From assembly GCF_010470665.1 (NCBI RefSeq), contig NZ_VOPZ01000004.1:62001-126000 (forward strand): DNA of 64,000 nucleotides. The letters run 5' to 3'. Every line of letters begins with the position of its first letter. Within the stretch, counting starts at the first letter, position 1. Shown here one piece after another: positions 8,850 to 18,035 of the stretch. Below the pieces are notes generated by a model, which saw nothing but the letters and a program-made list of their open reading frames with translations, did not search any database and was not told the DNA's origin. Source of the stretch: Desulfovibrio sp. JC022 (GTDB lineage: Bacteria > Desulfobacterota > Desulfovibrionia > Desulfovibrionales > Desulfovibrionaceae). The position numbers and the translations under genes were made by a program.

Positions 8850-11015
8850 TCAGCTCAATCGTGTCGCTTCCAGCACATTCTCAATGGTCTTAAGCTTGTT
8901 CAAAGAACGGTGCAGATGCCCGAGGTCGGTGACTTCCACGGTGAATTCCAACACGGAACTCCCATCAAGATCAGACTTGAATTCACCGGAATCAATATTC
9001 ACATCCATCTCTGTAAGCACGGTACAGATTTTTGCCAGCATACCTTTGCTGTTACGGCAACGGATGCGGATCTGAGCCGGATGCTGGGATTCTTCCTGAC
9101 CTCCGGTCCATGAAACATTGAGCAGCCTTTCTTCTTCAAGATTCTTGATATTGGGACAGGTTGCAGAATGGATAACCACCCCACGCCCACGGCTGATGTA
9201 ACCGATGATAGGCTCACCCGGAAGCGGAGTACAGCAACCCGCAAAGCGAATCAGGACATTGTCCACACCTTCAATATCAATGGAACTTGCCGCGCCCTTG
9301 CTCTTGTCTTCTTCGGCCTCATGATGCTGTTCCGGTTTGTGCTCTTCTTCAGTACCTTCAATTTCATTGATAACAGCATAAAGACGCCCCAGAACCTTGC
9401 GCGGGGTAATCCTTGAGTAGCCGATATTGGAAAGCAGGTCATCCACGTGACCGAAATTGAACTCATCGGCAAGCATGACGAAGTAACCGTCTTTCATAGC
9501 CTTAGCCACATTAAGATTCATGCGGCGGCCTTCCTTCTCAAGCATTTCCTTGGCAAGGATAATAGAGCGGGTCCGCTCCTCAGTCCGGATATAATGCTTA
9601 ATGCGGGTCCGGGCCTTGGCTGTTTTTACAAACTTAAGCCAGTCGCGGCTGGGCTTGCGCTTCTTATCTGTAAAGACCTCAATGGTATCACCGTTTTTAA
9701 GCACAGAGTTAAGCTGGACCATACGCCCGTTGACTTTGGCCCCGGTGCAGTGGTTACCGACCTCGGTATGAATAGAATAAGCAAAATCAACCGGGGTGGC
9801 ACCATCGGGCAGCTCTTTAATCTCCCCTGCCGGAGTAAAAACATAGACCTCGTCGTTGAAAAGATCGAAACGGAGCGAAGCCATGAACTCGCGGGGATCT
9901 TCAAGTTCCCGCTGCCAATCCATGATCTGACGCAGCCATGAAAAACGTTCGGCATCACGGTTCTGCTTGGCATCGCTTTTACCGGATTCTTTGTACTGCC
10001 AATGGGCGGCAACACCGTATTCCGCCACCTGCTGCATCTCTTCGGTCCTGATCTGGATCTCGATGCGCTCCCCTTCCGGTCCGATAACCGTGGTGTGCAG
10101 GGACTGGTACATGTTGGCTTTAGGAATGGAAATATAGTCCTTGAATTTACCGGATACCGGCTTCCACATGGAATGGACCAGACCGAGCACGGAATAACAG
10201 TCCTTCACAGAATCCACGATTACCCGGAAAGCGATAATATCATGAACCTGATCAAGACTCAGATTCTGACGCTGCATCTTCTTATGGATGCTGTATTTAT
10301 GCTTGGTACGCCCGTAAATGGTTCCCTTAAGCTCGTTGTTATCAAGGATCCCGTTCAACAGCCCGATGACATTATCCACATATTCTTTGCCGATGGTATG
10401 CTGGCGTTCCAGCCCGTCGGTAATATCCTGATAAACATCAGGCTTAAGATAAAAAAGACAGAGATCTTCAAGATCACGCTTAACCATGTACAGCCCCAGC
10501 CTGTTGGCAAGGGGGGAATAAATGTCCATGGTTTCCTGCGCAATAAGCAGCTGCTTGTAATTCTTCTGGAAATCAAGGGTACGCATGTTATGCAGACGGT
10601 CGGCAAGTTTAACCATGAGTACACGGATATCCTCAGCCATGGCCAGAATCATCTTACGGATATTCTCAGCCTTGGCGATGGCCTTGGATTCAAAATCCAT
10701 CATGCTGATCTTGGTCACACCGTCAACAATATCAGCCACCTCTTCCCCGAAAAGATCGGCGATTTCATCAATGGTGGTGTCGGTATCTTCGACTGTATCA
10801 TGCAGCAGCCCTGCGGCGACAGTAGGCTCATCAAGACGCATGTCAGCCAGAATCTTGGCAACGTGCAGCGGATGGGCAAGGTAAGGTTCGCCGGAAAGAC
10901 GCACCTGCCCCTCATGTGCTCTTGCGGAAAAAACGTAAGCCCTCTGGATCAGGTCCAGATCAGGATCATCAATATAGGAACTGACAACGTCAGTGATTTC
11001 GTTAATGCGTATCAT
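8850..11015 (-). CDS. rel: Bifunctional (p)ppGpp synthetase/hydrolase, RelA/SpoT family
   Basis: The stringent-response enzyme of about 721 residues. Domains in order are: HD hydrolase with HDTVED intact (H72, D73, E76, D77), so hydrolysis is expected; RelA/SpoT synthetase with GRTKHKYSIHKK and IEIQIRT intact, so synthesis is expected; TGS (VFTPAGEIKELPDGATP); a zinc-finger/helical region (RFAGCCTPLPGE); and a C-terminal ACT domain. The ATG at 11015 is chosen because family members begin at this point. The longer frame to 11066 reads back into the preceding gene, whose stop lies 2 nt before this ATG, implying coupling. A single Rel of this type is usual in Deltaproteobacteria. Confidence 0.93.
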   Translation of the reverse strand: MIRINEITDVVSSYIDDPDLDLIQRAYVFSARAHEGQVRLSGEPYLAHPLHVAKILADMRLDEPTVAAGLLHDTVEDTDTTIDEIADLFGEEVADIVDGVTKISMMDFESKAIAKAENIRKMILAMAEDIRVLMVKLADRLHNMRTLDFQKNYKQLLIAQETMDIYSPLANRLGLYMVKRDLEDLCLFYLKPDVYQDITDGLERQHTIGKEYVDNVIGLLNGILDNNELKGTIYGRTKHKYSIHKKMQRQNLSLDQVHDIIAFRVIVDSVKDCYSVLGLVHSMWKPVSGKFKDYISIPKANMYQSLHTTVIGPEGERIEIQIRTEEMQQVAEYGVAAHWQYKESGKSDAKQNRDAERFSWLRQIMDWQRELEDPREFMASLRFDLFNDEVYVFTPAGEIKELPDGATPVDFAYSIHTEVGNHCTGAKVNGRMVQLNSVLKNGDTIEVFTDKKRKPSRDWLKFVKTAKARTRIKHYIRTEERTRSIILAKEMLEKEGRRMNLNVAKAMKDGYFVMLADEFNFGHVDDLLSNIGYSRITPRKVLGRLYAVINEIEGTEEEHKPEQHHEAEEDKSKGAASSIDIEGVDNVLIRFAGCCTPLPGEPIIGYISRGRGVVIHSATCPNIKNLEEERLLNVSWTGGQEESQHPAQIRIRCRNSKGMLAKICTVLTEMDVNIDSGEFKSDLDGSSVLEFTVEVTDLGHLHRSLNKLKTIENVLEATRLS

Positions 11016-11017
11016 AA

Positions 11018-12682
11018 TTACTGCTGTAAACTCGGTTTCTTCTGTAACGGTGCAGGAATCCACCACTCGTTGGCATTATAACCCAGCCCTGCGGGCTCCA
11101 CTTTCAATCCCTTGATTCTACTGCTGAAAATAGGCAGGGACATGGGCACATAAAGGAAACAGTAGGGCTGCTCTTCATGCATTATCTCCTGAATGCGGTC
11201 ATAAATAACCTTGCGCTCCTTCTGGTCCAGAGTGGAACGCCCCTTTTCAAGCAGCTCGTCAAGTTCGCTGTTCTTGTACTTGATGAAATTCAGCCCGCCG
11301 GCAACGGCTTTGGATGAATGCCAGACTGTATAACTATCAGGATCTTGTAAAATATTCCAACTGAGAAGAGTTGCATCAAAACGGCCCTTTAAAATAAAAT
11401 CTTTAAGAAAAGCCGCCCACTCCACAGTCCTGATCTTAACTTCAATTCCGATCCCCTTCAAACGATTCTGAATAATTGTTGCAGCCTTAATACGCAAGGA
11501 ATTTCCCTGATTAGTAATAATAGTAAATGAAAACGGCTTACCTTCACGGTCAATTACTGCGTCTCCGTCACTATCCCACCAGCCCGCTTCCTTGAGCAGT
11601 TGCTTTGCTTTCTCCGGCTGATATCCGTAAGGTTTTAGTTTGTCATTATAGACCCATGTTCCCGGCTTGTAAGGCCCCATGGCCGGATAGCCCATTCCAA
11701 GCAACACGCCTTTAACAATCTCTTCTTTGTCAATTGCATAATTAATTGCCCGGCGGACCCGCACATCCTTAAAAAAGGGACTTTCCATGTTAAAACCTAA
11801 ATAGTCGTAGGAAAAAGATAAATATTTAAATTTCTGAAAATCACGGTCCCAGTTTCCCCCTTGAGTCTGAAAGGAATACTGCTGCGGGGTCAAACCCATA
11901 GTATCAAGGCTGCCGCTCTTTAATTCCAGAAACTGAGTGGAGAGATCAGGAATAATCCGGTAGACCAGTTCATCAATATAAGGGCGTCCTTCAAAATAAT
12001 CCTCGTTGGCTTCAAGAACCAGCCTGCGCCCGGATACCCATTCCTTAAGTTTATACGGCCCCGCCCCTACAGGATTGCGCCTGTACTTGGTGGTATTCAG
12101 GTCTTCACCTTCAAGAACATGTTTGGGCAGAATGTCCGAAGCCCATGTTATCAGGGAACGGGCAAAAACCTTATCGTAACGGACCTCGAAAGTATATTTC
12201 CCGGTCCTTTTGAACTCTTTGACATTCTTAAAATCCCCGGCATAAGCTGTGGGCGTATTGGGATCAATCATCAGCTGGTATGTAAACTCAACGTCCTCAG
12301 CCGTCAGGGGCTGACCGTCAAACCACCGGATATCCTCACGCAATTTGAACTTGAACAGCTTACCGCCTTCCAATACCTCGAAAGATTCAGCCGCGTATGG
12401 AACAAGTTCAATATCTTTGTTGTATTTAAGCGGAGAAACGAATATCTTACTGGCGACCGAATGGCTTGCAGAATCTGAAGACAAAGTTGAAATAAGGCAC
12501 AGGGGTTCGGCAATCGAAGGTTCCCTGAACCTGCCGCCATTAACCGGCTTGGATTCGGCAGCTTTTTTGACTGCCACAGCAGCCGCAACCTGCTTTGAAT
12601 TGTCAGCCCCCTCTTCCGGACCGCAGGCCGGGAGCAAAGCCAGACAGGACATAATCATAAAGGCTGAAATCAATCTGTTCAT
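11018..12682 (-). CDS. Family 5 extracellular solute-binding lipoprotein (peptide/oligopeptide type)
   Basis: A 554-residue periplasmic binding protein. A lipoprotein signal with lipobox LLPAC has its cysteine at position 20. A low-complexity linker follows, then the SBP family 5 fold with the hallmark FKLREDIRWFDGQPLTAEDV near residue 115-135 and VRRAINYAIDKEEIV near 305. Such proteins deliver peptides, nickel or other small ligands to ABC permeases. No permease or ATPase genes lie beside it, so it either serves a distant transporter or acts alone. It precedes rel with a 2-nt gap, an unusual partner. Confidence 0.87.
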   Translation of the reverse strand: MNRLISAFMIMSCLALLPACGPEEGADNSKQVAAAVAVKKAAESKPVNGGRFREPSIAEPLCLISTLSSDSASHSVASKIFVSPLKYNKDIELVPYAAESFEVLEGGKLFKFKLREDIRWFDGQPLTAEDVEFTYQLMIDPNTPTAYAGDFKNVKEFKRTGKYTFEVRYDKVFARSLITWASDILPKHVLEGEDLNTTKYRRNPVGAGPYKLKEWVSGRRLVLEANEDYFEGRPYIDELVYRIIPDLSTQFLELKSGSLDTMGLTPQQYSFQTQGGNWDRDFQKFKYLSFSYDYLGFNMESPFFKDVRVRRAINYAIDKEEIVKGVLLGMGYPAMGPYKPGTWVYNDKLKPYGYQPEKAKQLLKEAGWWDSDGDAVIDREGKPFSFTIITNQGNSLRIKAATIIQNRLKGIGIEVKIRTVEWAAFLKDFILKGRFDATLLSWNILQDPDSYTVWHSSKAVAGGLNFIKYKNSELDELLEKGRSTLDQKERKVIYDRIQEIMHEEQPYCFLYVPMSLPIFSSRIKGLKVEPAGLGYNANEWWIPAPLQKKPSLQQ

Positions 12683-12924
12683 GCTAACCTTATTTTTTAG
12701 AATAAAAATCTTCCATTAAGCCAACTACATTGATAATATATTCAGTATGGACTATTGTGGAGTAAAAGCCAAGTAACCCAGCGTTACAGATTGACCGGAA
12801 TAGTTTTTTACTTTACGGATTCAGCGGAAGCGTTTTGAACGCAATTATTTTGTATAACAAGACATTTATTTCATATTAGATATAATTAACTAAGGAAAGT
12901 TACAGTTCTGGGGAAAACATCATC

Positions 12925-15900
12925 ATGTCTCAAAATGAAGAAGCTGTAGTAAAATCAATTCTCAAATCATTCGTCTCAGGGACCGTTCCGGAATACATTC
13001 TGGAAGGTGCCCGTACTATTGTCAGCTCTGACGGGGTCCAGAAGCTTGATCTCAAGAAACGCGAAAGATACTGGGATATAGACGCCTCCATCCAAGGCGA
13101 TGATTTTCAAATTTACTCTTCTGAGCTGGGTCTTAATCTGGCAGAAGAAAGCATCAACCACTACTGCAATTGCCCGGAATCTTTTTCCGGAGTGTGCAAA
13201 CACGTGGCTGCTGCCGCATTAAAATTGCTCCTTTCTCTTGATTCAGAAGAAGAGAAAGCTGAAAGTCAGAAGCAAGCTGACTGGCGCCAGAATTTCCGTT
13301 CTTTCTTTGCCACTGAGCTGGAACCGGAAGCAGGCAAACATTATATTATCTACCGCATGTACCCTGAGCCGGAAAGATTGCAGGTGGCCTTTTTCCGGGC
13401 CCGGCAGAATAAATCCGGCCTCTCTCAGGTGCAGAACGAAATAGAGCTGCAAAATGTAATCGAAAAGCCGGAATGGAGCGAAACCTCCCCCAGCTTACCG
13501 CATGTTGCCGAACAGATCGGGCATTATCTCGATTACCGCGGACACCGGGTGGAGATTCCCGCCGGACTGCATGCGTGGTTCTTTACTGCCATCAAAGACG
13601 AATACTACATGTTCCTGCGCGATACGGATATTCCCATCCGTATTGAAAGCAGAACCATGCAGCTCAGACTTTCCCCGGAACTTTCCGAGGAAGGTTTGCG
13701 TTTCGACATCCTGCTTTCGGATGAAGGCAAACCGCCTTTCTCCATCATGGATGACGATGAAGTATTTTTCTATGGAAGGCTGCCGCTGTGGGTATACTGG
13801 AAACAGGGATTCTACCCGGTCCAGACCACACTTGCGCCCAAGCTGGTACAGGAAATGCGCATCCAGAACCCGATTATCCCGCCTGCGGATATTCCGGAAT
13901 TCCTTGATCGCGTCTGGACCCAGATTCCGGTTTCCGATCTGCACGATCATGAAGAATTCCTTGAGAAAATGCAGCCGTTCTTTGTACCGGCGACATTCAA
14001 TCCCAAGCTCTACCTCAATGAGGAAGGATCGCTCCTGACCATCAGGGTCGACAATACTTATGATACTGAGCACGGGGAAATCTCCATGGGCGAACCCAAC
14101 CCCGACCTGCAAACCGGAAGCTATAAGGACGGAGAAAAATCCTACCTTGTACGCCGCGCACAGGACGAGGAAGCCCAGCTTTTCGCAGAGCTTCGCGACA
14201 TGGGTTTCCAGCCGCGTAACAACTCCATCTGGTTCATGGAACAGGAAGCTGCCATCACCTTCCTGCTGGACCACTATCCGCAGCTGGTTGAAGCATACAG
14301 AATTTACGGCGAAAAGAACCTGACCCGTTACAAGGTAAGGCTCACTTCTCCGCAGATTGTTGCTGAAGTTGAAACCGACGAAGACAACAAGTGGTTCAAT
14401 CTCGACATTAATGTTGAGTACGATGACCAGCGTGTTCCCATTGATAAAATCTGGGAAGCATGGAGTCAGGGCAAACGTTACGTTCAGCTCAAAGACGGCT
14501 CCTACACAAGCCTGCCCGAATCGTGGCTCAAAAAACTCAGCCACAAGCTCAAGGCTCTGGGGTACGATCCCGAGCAGCCTCCACGCCAGCAGTTCGAGCA
14601 GTATGAAACCCCTGTGCTGGATAAGATCATCGAGGATCTCCCGGACACCAAGACCGATGAACAATTCGTTAAGTTGCGTGAAAAAATACACAACTTCGAC
14701 GAAATCAAAATGCTTGATCAGCCCAAGGCACTAAACGCAACCCTGCGCCCCTATCAGGTTCAGGGACTCAGTTACCTTAACTTTCTGCGCGACTATAAAT
14801 TCGGCGGCATCCTTGCGGATGAAATGGGTCTCGGTAAAACCATCCAGACCCTGTCCTTCATCCTCTCCCTGCATGAACGGGGCATTACCGGGCCGAACCT
14901 GATTATCGTCCCCACTTCAGTTATGCCCAACTGGGAGCGCGAAGCACAGAAATTCTGCCCGCACCTGCCGCTTTTGACCATTTACGGTTCAAGGCGCGAA
15001 GACCTGTTCAAGAGAATACCGGATTCCACAATCGTAATCACCACTTACGCATTGCTGCGCCGGGACCTTGAAGAGCTGCTCAAGCACGAATATACTTCCG
15101 TGATTCTTGACGAAGCCCAGAACATCAAGAACCCGAACACCATCACCGCCAAATCAGTACGCAAGCTCAAAAGTGACATGCGTCTCTGTCTGTCCGGTAC
15201 GCCCATTGAGAACAACCTCTTTGAGCTCTGGTCCCTGTTCGAGTTCCTCATGCCCGGTTTCCTCAGTTCACAGCATGCGTTCCAGCGGGGAATCGTCAAA
15301 CCCATCAAGGATGGCGATGAAGAGACCCTCAACTACCTGCGCACAAGGGTAAAACCGTTCATCCTGCGCCGTACCAAATCCGAAGTGGCCAAGGACCTGC
15401 CGCCCAAGATTGAGACCGTCCATTATTGCGAACTCATCGAGGAACAGCGGGAACTGTACACAGCCCTTGCCAAGCGGCTCAAAGATCAGGTGCTCAGGGA
15501 TGTGGATGAAAAAGGCATGGCCAAAAGCCAGATGTCCATCCTCGACGCACTGCTCAAACTGCGCCAGATCTGCTGTCACCCGCGCCTGCTCAAACTGGAT
15601 ATGCCCGGCCTGTCCACCAACCTGCCTTCAGGTAAATTCGACGCCTTCAAAGACCTCATCTTTGATATTGTCGAAGGCGGACACAAGGTTCTGGTCTTCT
15701 CCCAGTTCGTACAGATGCTGCACGTGATACGTTCATGGCTGACCATTAAGGACATCCCCTTCACCTACCTCGACGGCTCCAGCAAGGACCGCTTCGAGCA
15801 GGTGGACAAATTCAACGACAGCCCGGACATCCCCATCTTCCTGATTTCACTGAAGGCTGGTGGTACCGGACTGAACCTGACCTCAGCTGACTACGTTATC

Positions 15901-16134
15901 CACTACGATCCATGGTGGAACCCGGCTGTAGAAAATCAGGCCACTGACCGAACCCACCGTATCGGCCAGAAACGTCAGGTATTCGCATACAAGATGATTT
16001 GTCAGAATACTGTTGAGGAAAAGATCCTCGGCTTGCAGGAAATGAAAAAAAGCGTTGCAGACGCCATTATTCCCGGTCAGTCTGCACTCAAGTCGCTCAC
16101 CCGTGACGACCTTGAAATGCTCTTTGAAATTTAA
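12925..16134 (+). CDS. SWIM zinc-finger SNF2-family helicase (RapA/HepA-like)
   Basis: A 1069-residue superfamily 2 ATPase. The N-terminus has a SWIM zinc motif (C81, C83, C91, H93 in YCNCPESFSGVCKHV), which binds nucleic acid or protein. A long bacterial SNF2-associated region precedes the motor, which starts near residue 605. Walker A is GGILADEMGLGKTIQT, motif II is VILDEAQNIKN, motif III is LSGTPIENNLFELWS, and the second lobe carries VFSQFVQML and the final DRTHRIGQKRQV arginine-finger motif. Likely roles are remodelling of stalled RNA polymerase or other protein-DNA complexes. It stands alone: no methylase, nuclease or other defence gene is adjacent. A strong terminator follows. Confidence 0.92.
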   Translation: MSQNEEAVVKSILKSFVSGTVPEYILEGARTIVSSDGVQKLDLKKRERYWDIDASIQGDDFQIYSSELGLNLAEESINHYCNCPESFSGVCKHVAAAALKLLLSLDSEEEKAESQKQADWRQNFRSFFATELEPEAGKHYIIYRMYPEPERLQVAFFRARQNKSGLSQVQNEIELQNVIEKPEWSETSPSLPHVAEQIGHYLDYRGHRVEIPAGLHAWFFTAIKDEYYMFLRDTDIPIRIESRTMQLRLSPELSEEGLRFDILLSDEGKPPFSIMDDDEVFFYGRLPLWVYWKQGFYPVQTTLAPKLVQEMRIQNPIIPPADIPEFLDRVWTQIPVSDLHDHEEFLEKMQPFFVPATFNPKLYLNEEGSLLTIRVDNTYDTEHGEISMGEPNPDLQTGSYKDGEKSYLVRRAQDEEAQLFAELRDMGFQPRNNSIWFMEQEAAITFLLDHYPQLVEAYRIYGEKNLTRYKVRLTSPQIVAEVETDEDNKWFNLDINVEYDDQRVPIDKIWEAWSQGKRYVQLKDGSYTSLPESWLKKLSHKLKALGYDPEQPPRQQFEQYETPVLDKIIEDLPDTKTDEQFVKLREKIHNFDEIKMLDQPKALNATLRPYQVQGLSYLNFLRDYKFGGILADEMGLGKTIQTLSFILSLHERGITGPNLIIVPTSVMPNWEREAQKFCPHLPLLTIYGSRREDLFKRIPDSTIVITTYALLRRDLEELLKHEYTSVILDEAQNIKNPNTITAKSVRKLKSDMRLCLSGTPIENNLFELWSLFEFLMPGFLSSQHAFQRGIVKPIKDGDEETLNYLRTRVKPFILRRTKSEVAKDLPPKIETVHYCELIEEQRELYTALAKRLKDQVLRDVDEKGMAKSQMSILDALLKLRQICCHPRLLKLDMPGLSTNLPSGKFDAFKDLIFDIVEGGHKVLVFSQFVQMLHVIRSWLTIKDIPFTYLDGSSKDRFEQVDKFNDSPDIPIFLISLKAGGTGLNLTSADYVIHYDPWWNPAVENQATDRTHRIGQKRQVFAYKMICQNTVEEKILGLQEMKKSVADAIIPGQSALKSLTRDDLEMLFEI

Positions 16135-16159
16135 TTCCAGCAGACAATAAAAGATAATC

Positions 16160-16196
16160 AAGCCCGGAATCTTACAGAGATTCCGGGCTTTCTATT
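16160..16196 (+). terminator. Intrinsic terminator after the SNF2 helicase gene
   Basis: AAGCCCGGAATCT (16160-16172) pairs perfectly with AGATTCCGGGCTT (16178-16190) across a 5-nt loop and is followed by TCTATTTT. Confidence 0.88.
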
Positions 16197-16265
16197 TTCT
16201 GAACGTACTTCAAATTTGAAAATTAATTCCATTTTGAGGTTGACTAATATTAACTTCAAACGTTA

Positions 16266-16284
16266 ATTGAAAACGAAAGTCAAT
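16266..16284 (+). promoter_or_regulatory. Possible Fur-like operator upstream of the 100-aa protein gene
   Basis: ATTGA-N9-TCAAT forms a 19-nt interrupted palindrome (middle AAACGAAAG), 29 nt upstream of the ATG at 16314. Further up are TTGAGGTTGACT and the palindrome TTCAAATTTGAA (about 16209-16220). The spacing and AT-rich arms recall Fur-type sites, but the inner positions do not pair, so this is only a suggestion. Confidence 0.3.
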
Positions 16285-16313
16285 ATCAAAAGAAACAGTT
16301 CTTGGAGGACGAA

Positions 16314-16616
16314 ATGTTTATACCTGAATCAATGTGCGGATGCTCAGCGGAAACAAAGCTCAACAACCGGGAAGCTAAAAAAGTCTCCCTGTTCGAGGTC
16401 AAGTTCAGCAAAAAAGCCATGATCCTGATCGGCATGGGAATAAAAAAACAGGCTGCAAAGCACGGCTTGCCAGAAGGAATCATCAAGGAACACATGAAAG
16501 GCAACTTATATATGGCACCGCCTTCAAAACACCTCTACTTTCTTTTCCATGTACCGGAAATTGACGCGGACATGCACATCTCAATCCCGCCCTGCCACTT
16601 TGATTTTATAGGTTAA
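16314..16616 (+). CDS. Hypothetical 100-aa protein with N-terminal CGC motif
   Basis: A 100-residue soluble protein with no recognisable family. The ATG at 16314 has GGAGG ending 5 nt before it; the in-frame TTG at 16302 overlaps that site and is not used. It begins MFIPESMCGCSAETK, a CxC pair near residues 8-10 that could bind a metal, and one more cysteine lies near the end (PPCHFDF). The middle is basic and amphipathic. It is likely co-transcribed with the structured element at 16631-16730 and the cysteine-rich protein at 16773. Function unknown. Confidence 0.75.
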   Translation: MFIPESMCGCSAETKLNNREAKKVSLFEVKFSKKAMILIGMGIKKQAAKHGLPEGIIKEHMKGNLYMAPPSKHLYFLFHVPEIDADMHISIPPCHFDFIG

Positions 16617-16630
16617 AAAAATCCATATTT

Positions 16631-16730
16631 CACGGGAGGGAATCTGACCAGACTTTCCTACTTGATCGTGTAGAGGAAAGTCCGTCTCCGGCACCCGCTC
16701 CGGCCTGCGGGTGAACAGATTCCTCCCGTG
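16631..16730 (+). ncRNA. Structured RNA element: closed three-way junction with RNase P-like sequence blocks
   Basis: CACGGGAGG(G)AATCTG at 16631-16646 pairs with CAGATTCCTCCCGTG at 16716-16730: 15 bp with one bulged G. It closes a junction holding two hairpins. One is GACTTTCC...GGAAAGTC (16651-16682, with a UAC/GUA extension around a loop). The other is CACCCGC/GCGGGTG (16692-16698 with 16707-16713, loop TCCGGCCT). No T-run follows, so it is not a simple terminator. CTGACCAGAC (16644-16653) and GAGGAAAGTCCG (16673-16684) resemble, in the same order, two blocks near the 5' end of bacterial RNase P RNA, but the rest of that RNA is absent. It could be a cis-acting leader of the gene at 16773 or an independent small RNA. 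Confidence 0.65.
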
Positions 16731-16772
16731 ATTCTCAAATACTAACAAGCTCTGGAATACGGAACAAAAAAA

Positions 16773-17414
16773 ATGAGTCAGCCAAACAACCAAGTCATTA
16801 TTTATACCGACAATCCTGAACCTTATGAAAACTCCAACCTTTCAAAATACATCAACATGGAATTCTGCTCCTGCCCGGATCAATTTTGCCACACCATGCT
16901 GGGAAAAAAATATTCAGGGCTGGTACTTGATGTCCGCAAAGTGATGCAAACTCCCTGCTGCGACAGAAACCGGATACTCACAATTTCATCAGGAGTCCCC
17001 ACAATAAGAACTCTTGAAAAAGACAAGCAGACCGTTTTTCTGGACAACCATGAGGACTTCATCTGCGATTGCCTGACAGCACCATGCACCGGGCCGCGGT
17101 CATCCTGCCCCATAAATGTAAGTCTTCCGGTAAAAATCAGCATGGAAAATGATCCGGCCATGGCCCAGAGCTTTAATGGAACGATCCACTACATTTCAGA
17201 ACAAGGATGCATATTCCACACAGACACAGAGCTTGAAGGCGCAAACTTCCTGTATCTACAAATTGACTCACTAAAAAACAGATTACCTATTTTTGCCGGA
17301 CTATGCAGTGAACAATGCAAAGCCGACTGCCCTTGCGGGGTCCGCACAAAATTTCTGGATATCAAAAAAGACCAGCAGGAGGAAATAAAAGCCACCGTCA
17401 CCGGCATAAAATAA
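16773..17414 (+). CDS. Cysteine-rich hypothetical protein, possibly PilZ-like in its C-terminal half
   Basis: A 213-residue protein with fourteen cysteines in clusters: FCSCPDQFC (32-39), CC at 62-63, CDCLTAPC (98-105), C112, C146, and LCSEQCKADCPC (178-188). The pattern suggests several metal or Fe-S sites, or a zinc-ribbon-rich scaffold. Residues 115-175 (LPVKISMENDP, GTIHYISEQGCIFHTD, NFLYLQI) resemble the beta-barrel of PilZ proteins, but the RxxxR c-di-GMP motif is not evident. No signal peptide or membrane segment was seen. The ribosome-binding site is weak (CGGAAC). It follows the structured RNA by 42 nt. Function unknown. Confidence 0.7.
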   Translation: MSQPNNQVIIYTDNPEPYENSNLSKYINMEFCSCPDQFCHTMLGKKYSGLVLDVRKVMQTPCCDRNRILTISSGVPTIRTLEKDKQTVFLDNHEDFICDCLTAPCTGPRSSCPINVSLPVKISMENDPAMAQSFNGTIHYISEQGCIFHTDTELEGANFLYLQIDSLKNRLPIFAGLCSEQCKADCPCGVRTKFLDIKKDQQEEIKATVTGIK

Positions 17415-17482
17415 TCAGCTAAAATGCATCACATCAACAGCACATAGACACACAGCGGCAGGCTGTGCGATAATGCAGCATT

Positions 17483-18025
17483 ATGATTAATAAGCCTGCG
17501 CAGATAATCCACAGCCTGACCGCCGCTCTGCTGCTCTGCACCCTTGTTACAACAACGGGCTGCTCTTTCTTTTACAAGCCCATTGAGCAAGCACAACAAT
17601 ATGCACTCCTACAGCAATACGACGCTGCGGTGGACAAACTGACCGATGTTATCGACTCGGACGCTTCGGAGGAAGAAAAAGCTCAAGCCTTCATGCTCCG
17701 GGGAGAGGCCTATACATCGCTGAAAGAATACCGCTATGCCTATCGGGATCTGCAAGTAGCGTGGAAGCTCTCCTGCCATATCTATCAGACTTTCCCAACC
17801 CCGCAGCTGCCAGCAGTAACCGAAGCCCCGCAATCTCAATCAACAGGCAACTCCACGCAACAGGAACCTGCCCCGAAACCTTTCACCCCTGCACGGGCCT
17901 GCATAGAGCAGCTTCCCCGGCTAATCGACGAGCTGAAGCCTTTTACCAGCGAATTCGGGGCCATCATGTCTACACAGGAAGCTTCGGCTATCGTGAAGGA
18001 AATGTTTCCTGATATGCCAAGATAA
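17483..18025 (+). CDS. TPR-type lipoprotein
   Basis: A 180-residue predicted lipoprotein. The signal segment (residues 10-26) ends with VTTTGC, giving a lipidated C27. Residues 36-90 hold two TPR-like helix pairs (YALLQQYDAAVDKLTDVI and AFMLRGEAYTSLKEYRYAY). A proline/glutamine-rich linker (about 105-133) and a C-terminal helical piece follow. It probably acts as a protein-protein scaffold in the periplasmic face of a membrane; no partner is evident in the context. It starts 68 nt after the cysteine-rich gene, possibly in the same transcript. Confidence 0.75.
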   Translation: MINKPAQIIHSLTAALLLCTLVTTTGCSFFYKPIEQAQQYALLQQYDAAVDKLTDVIDSDASEEEKAQAFMLRGEAYTSLKEYRYAYRDLQVAWKLSCHIYQTFPTPQLPAVTEAPQSQSTGNSTQQEPAPKPFTPARACIEQLPRLIDELKPFTSEFGAIMSTQEASAIVKEMFPDMPR

Positions 18026-18035
18026 AAATACATTT

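Noticed and set aside
10002-11081. 359-codon plus-strand open frame opposite rel
   Set aside because: The rel frame carries HD, synthetase, TGS and ACT motifs; this one is a shadow.
13495-14691. 398-codon minus-strand open frame opposite the SNF2 helicase gene
   Set aside because: The plus-strand frame has SWIM and helicase motifs; the antisense frame shows no family features.
12925-16134. SNF2 helicase as part of a DISARM or similar defence locus
   Set aside because: No methyltransferase, DUF1998, PLD or other defence gene lies nearby; the SWIM-SNF2 protein is common as a stand-alone gene.
16631-16730. Full RNase P RNA gene
   Set aside because: Only two blocks resemble rnpB; the other conserved regions and the roughly 350-nt length are absent.
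16617-16772. tRNA or tmRNA gene
   Set aside because: No acceptor stem with CCA region, no T-loop consensus and no tag-peptide frame.
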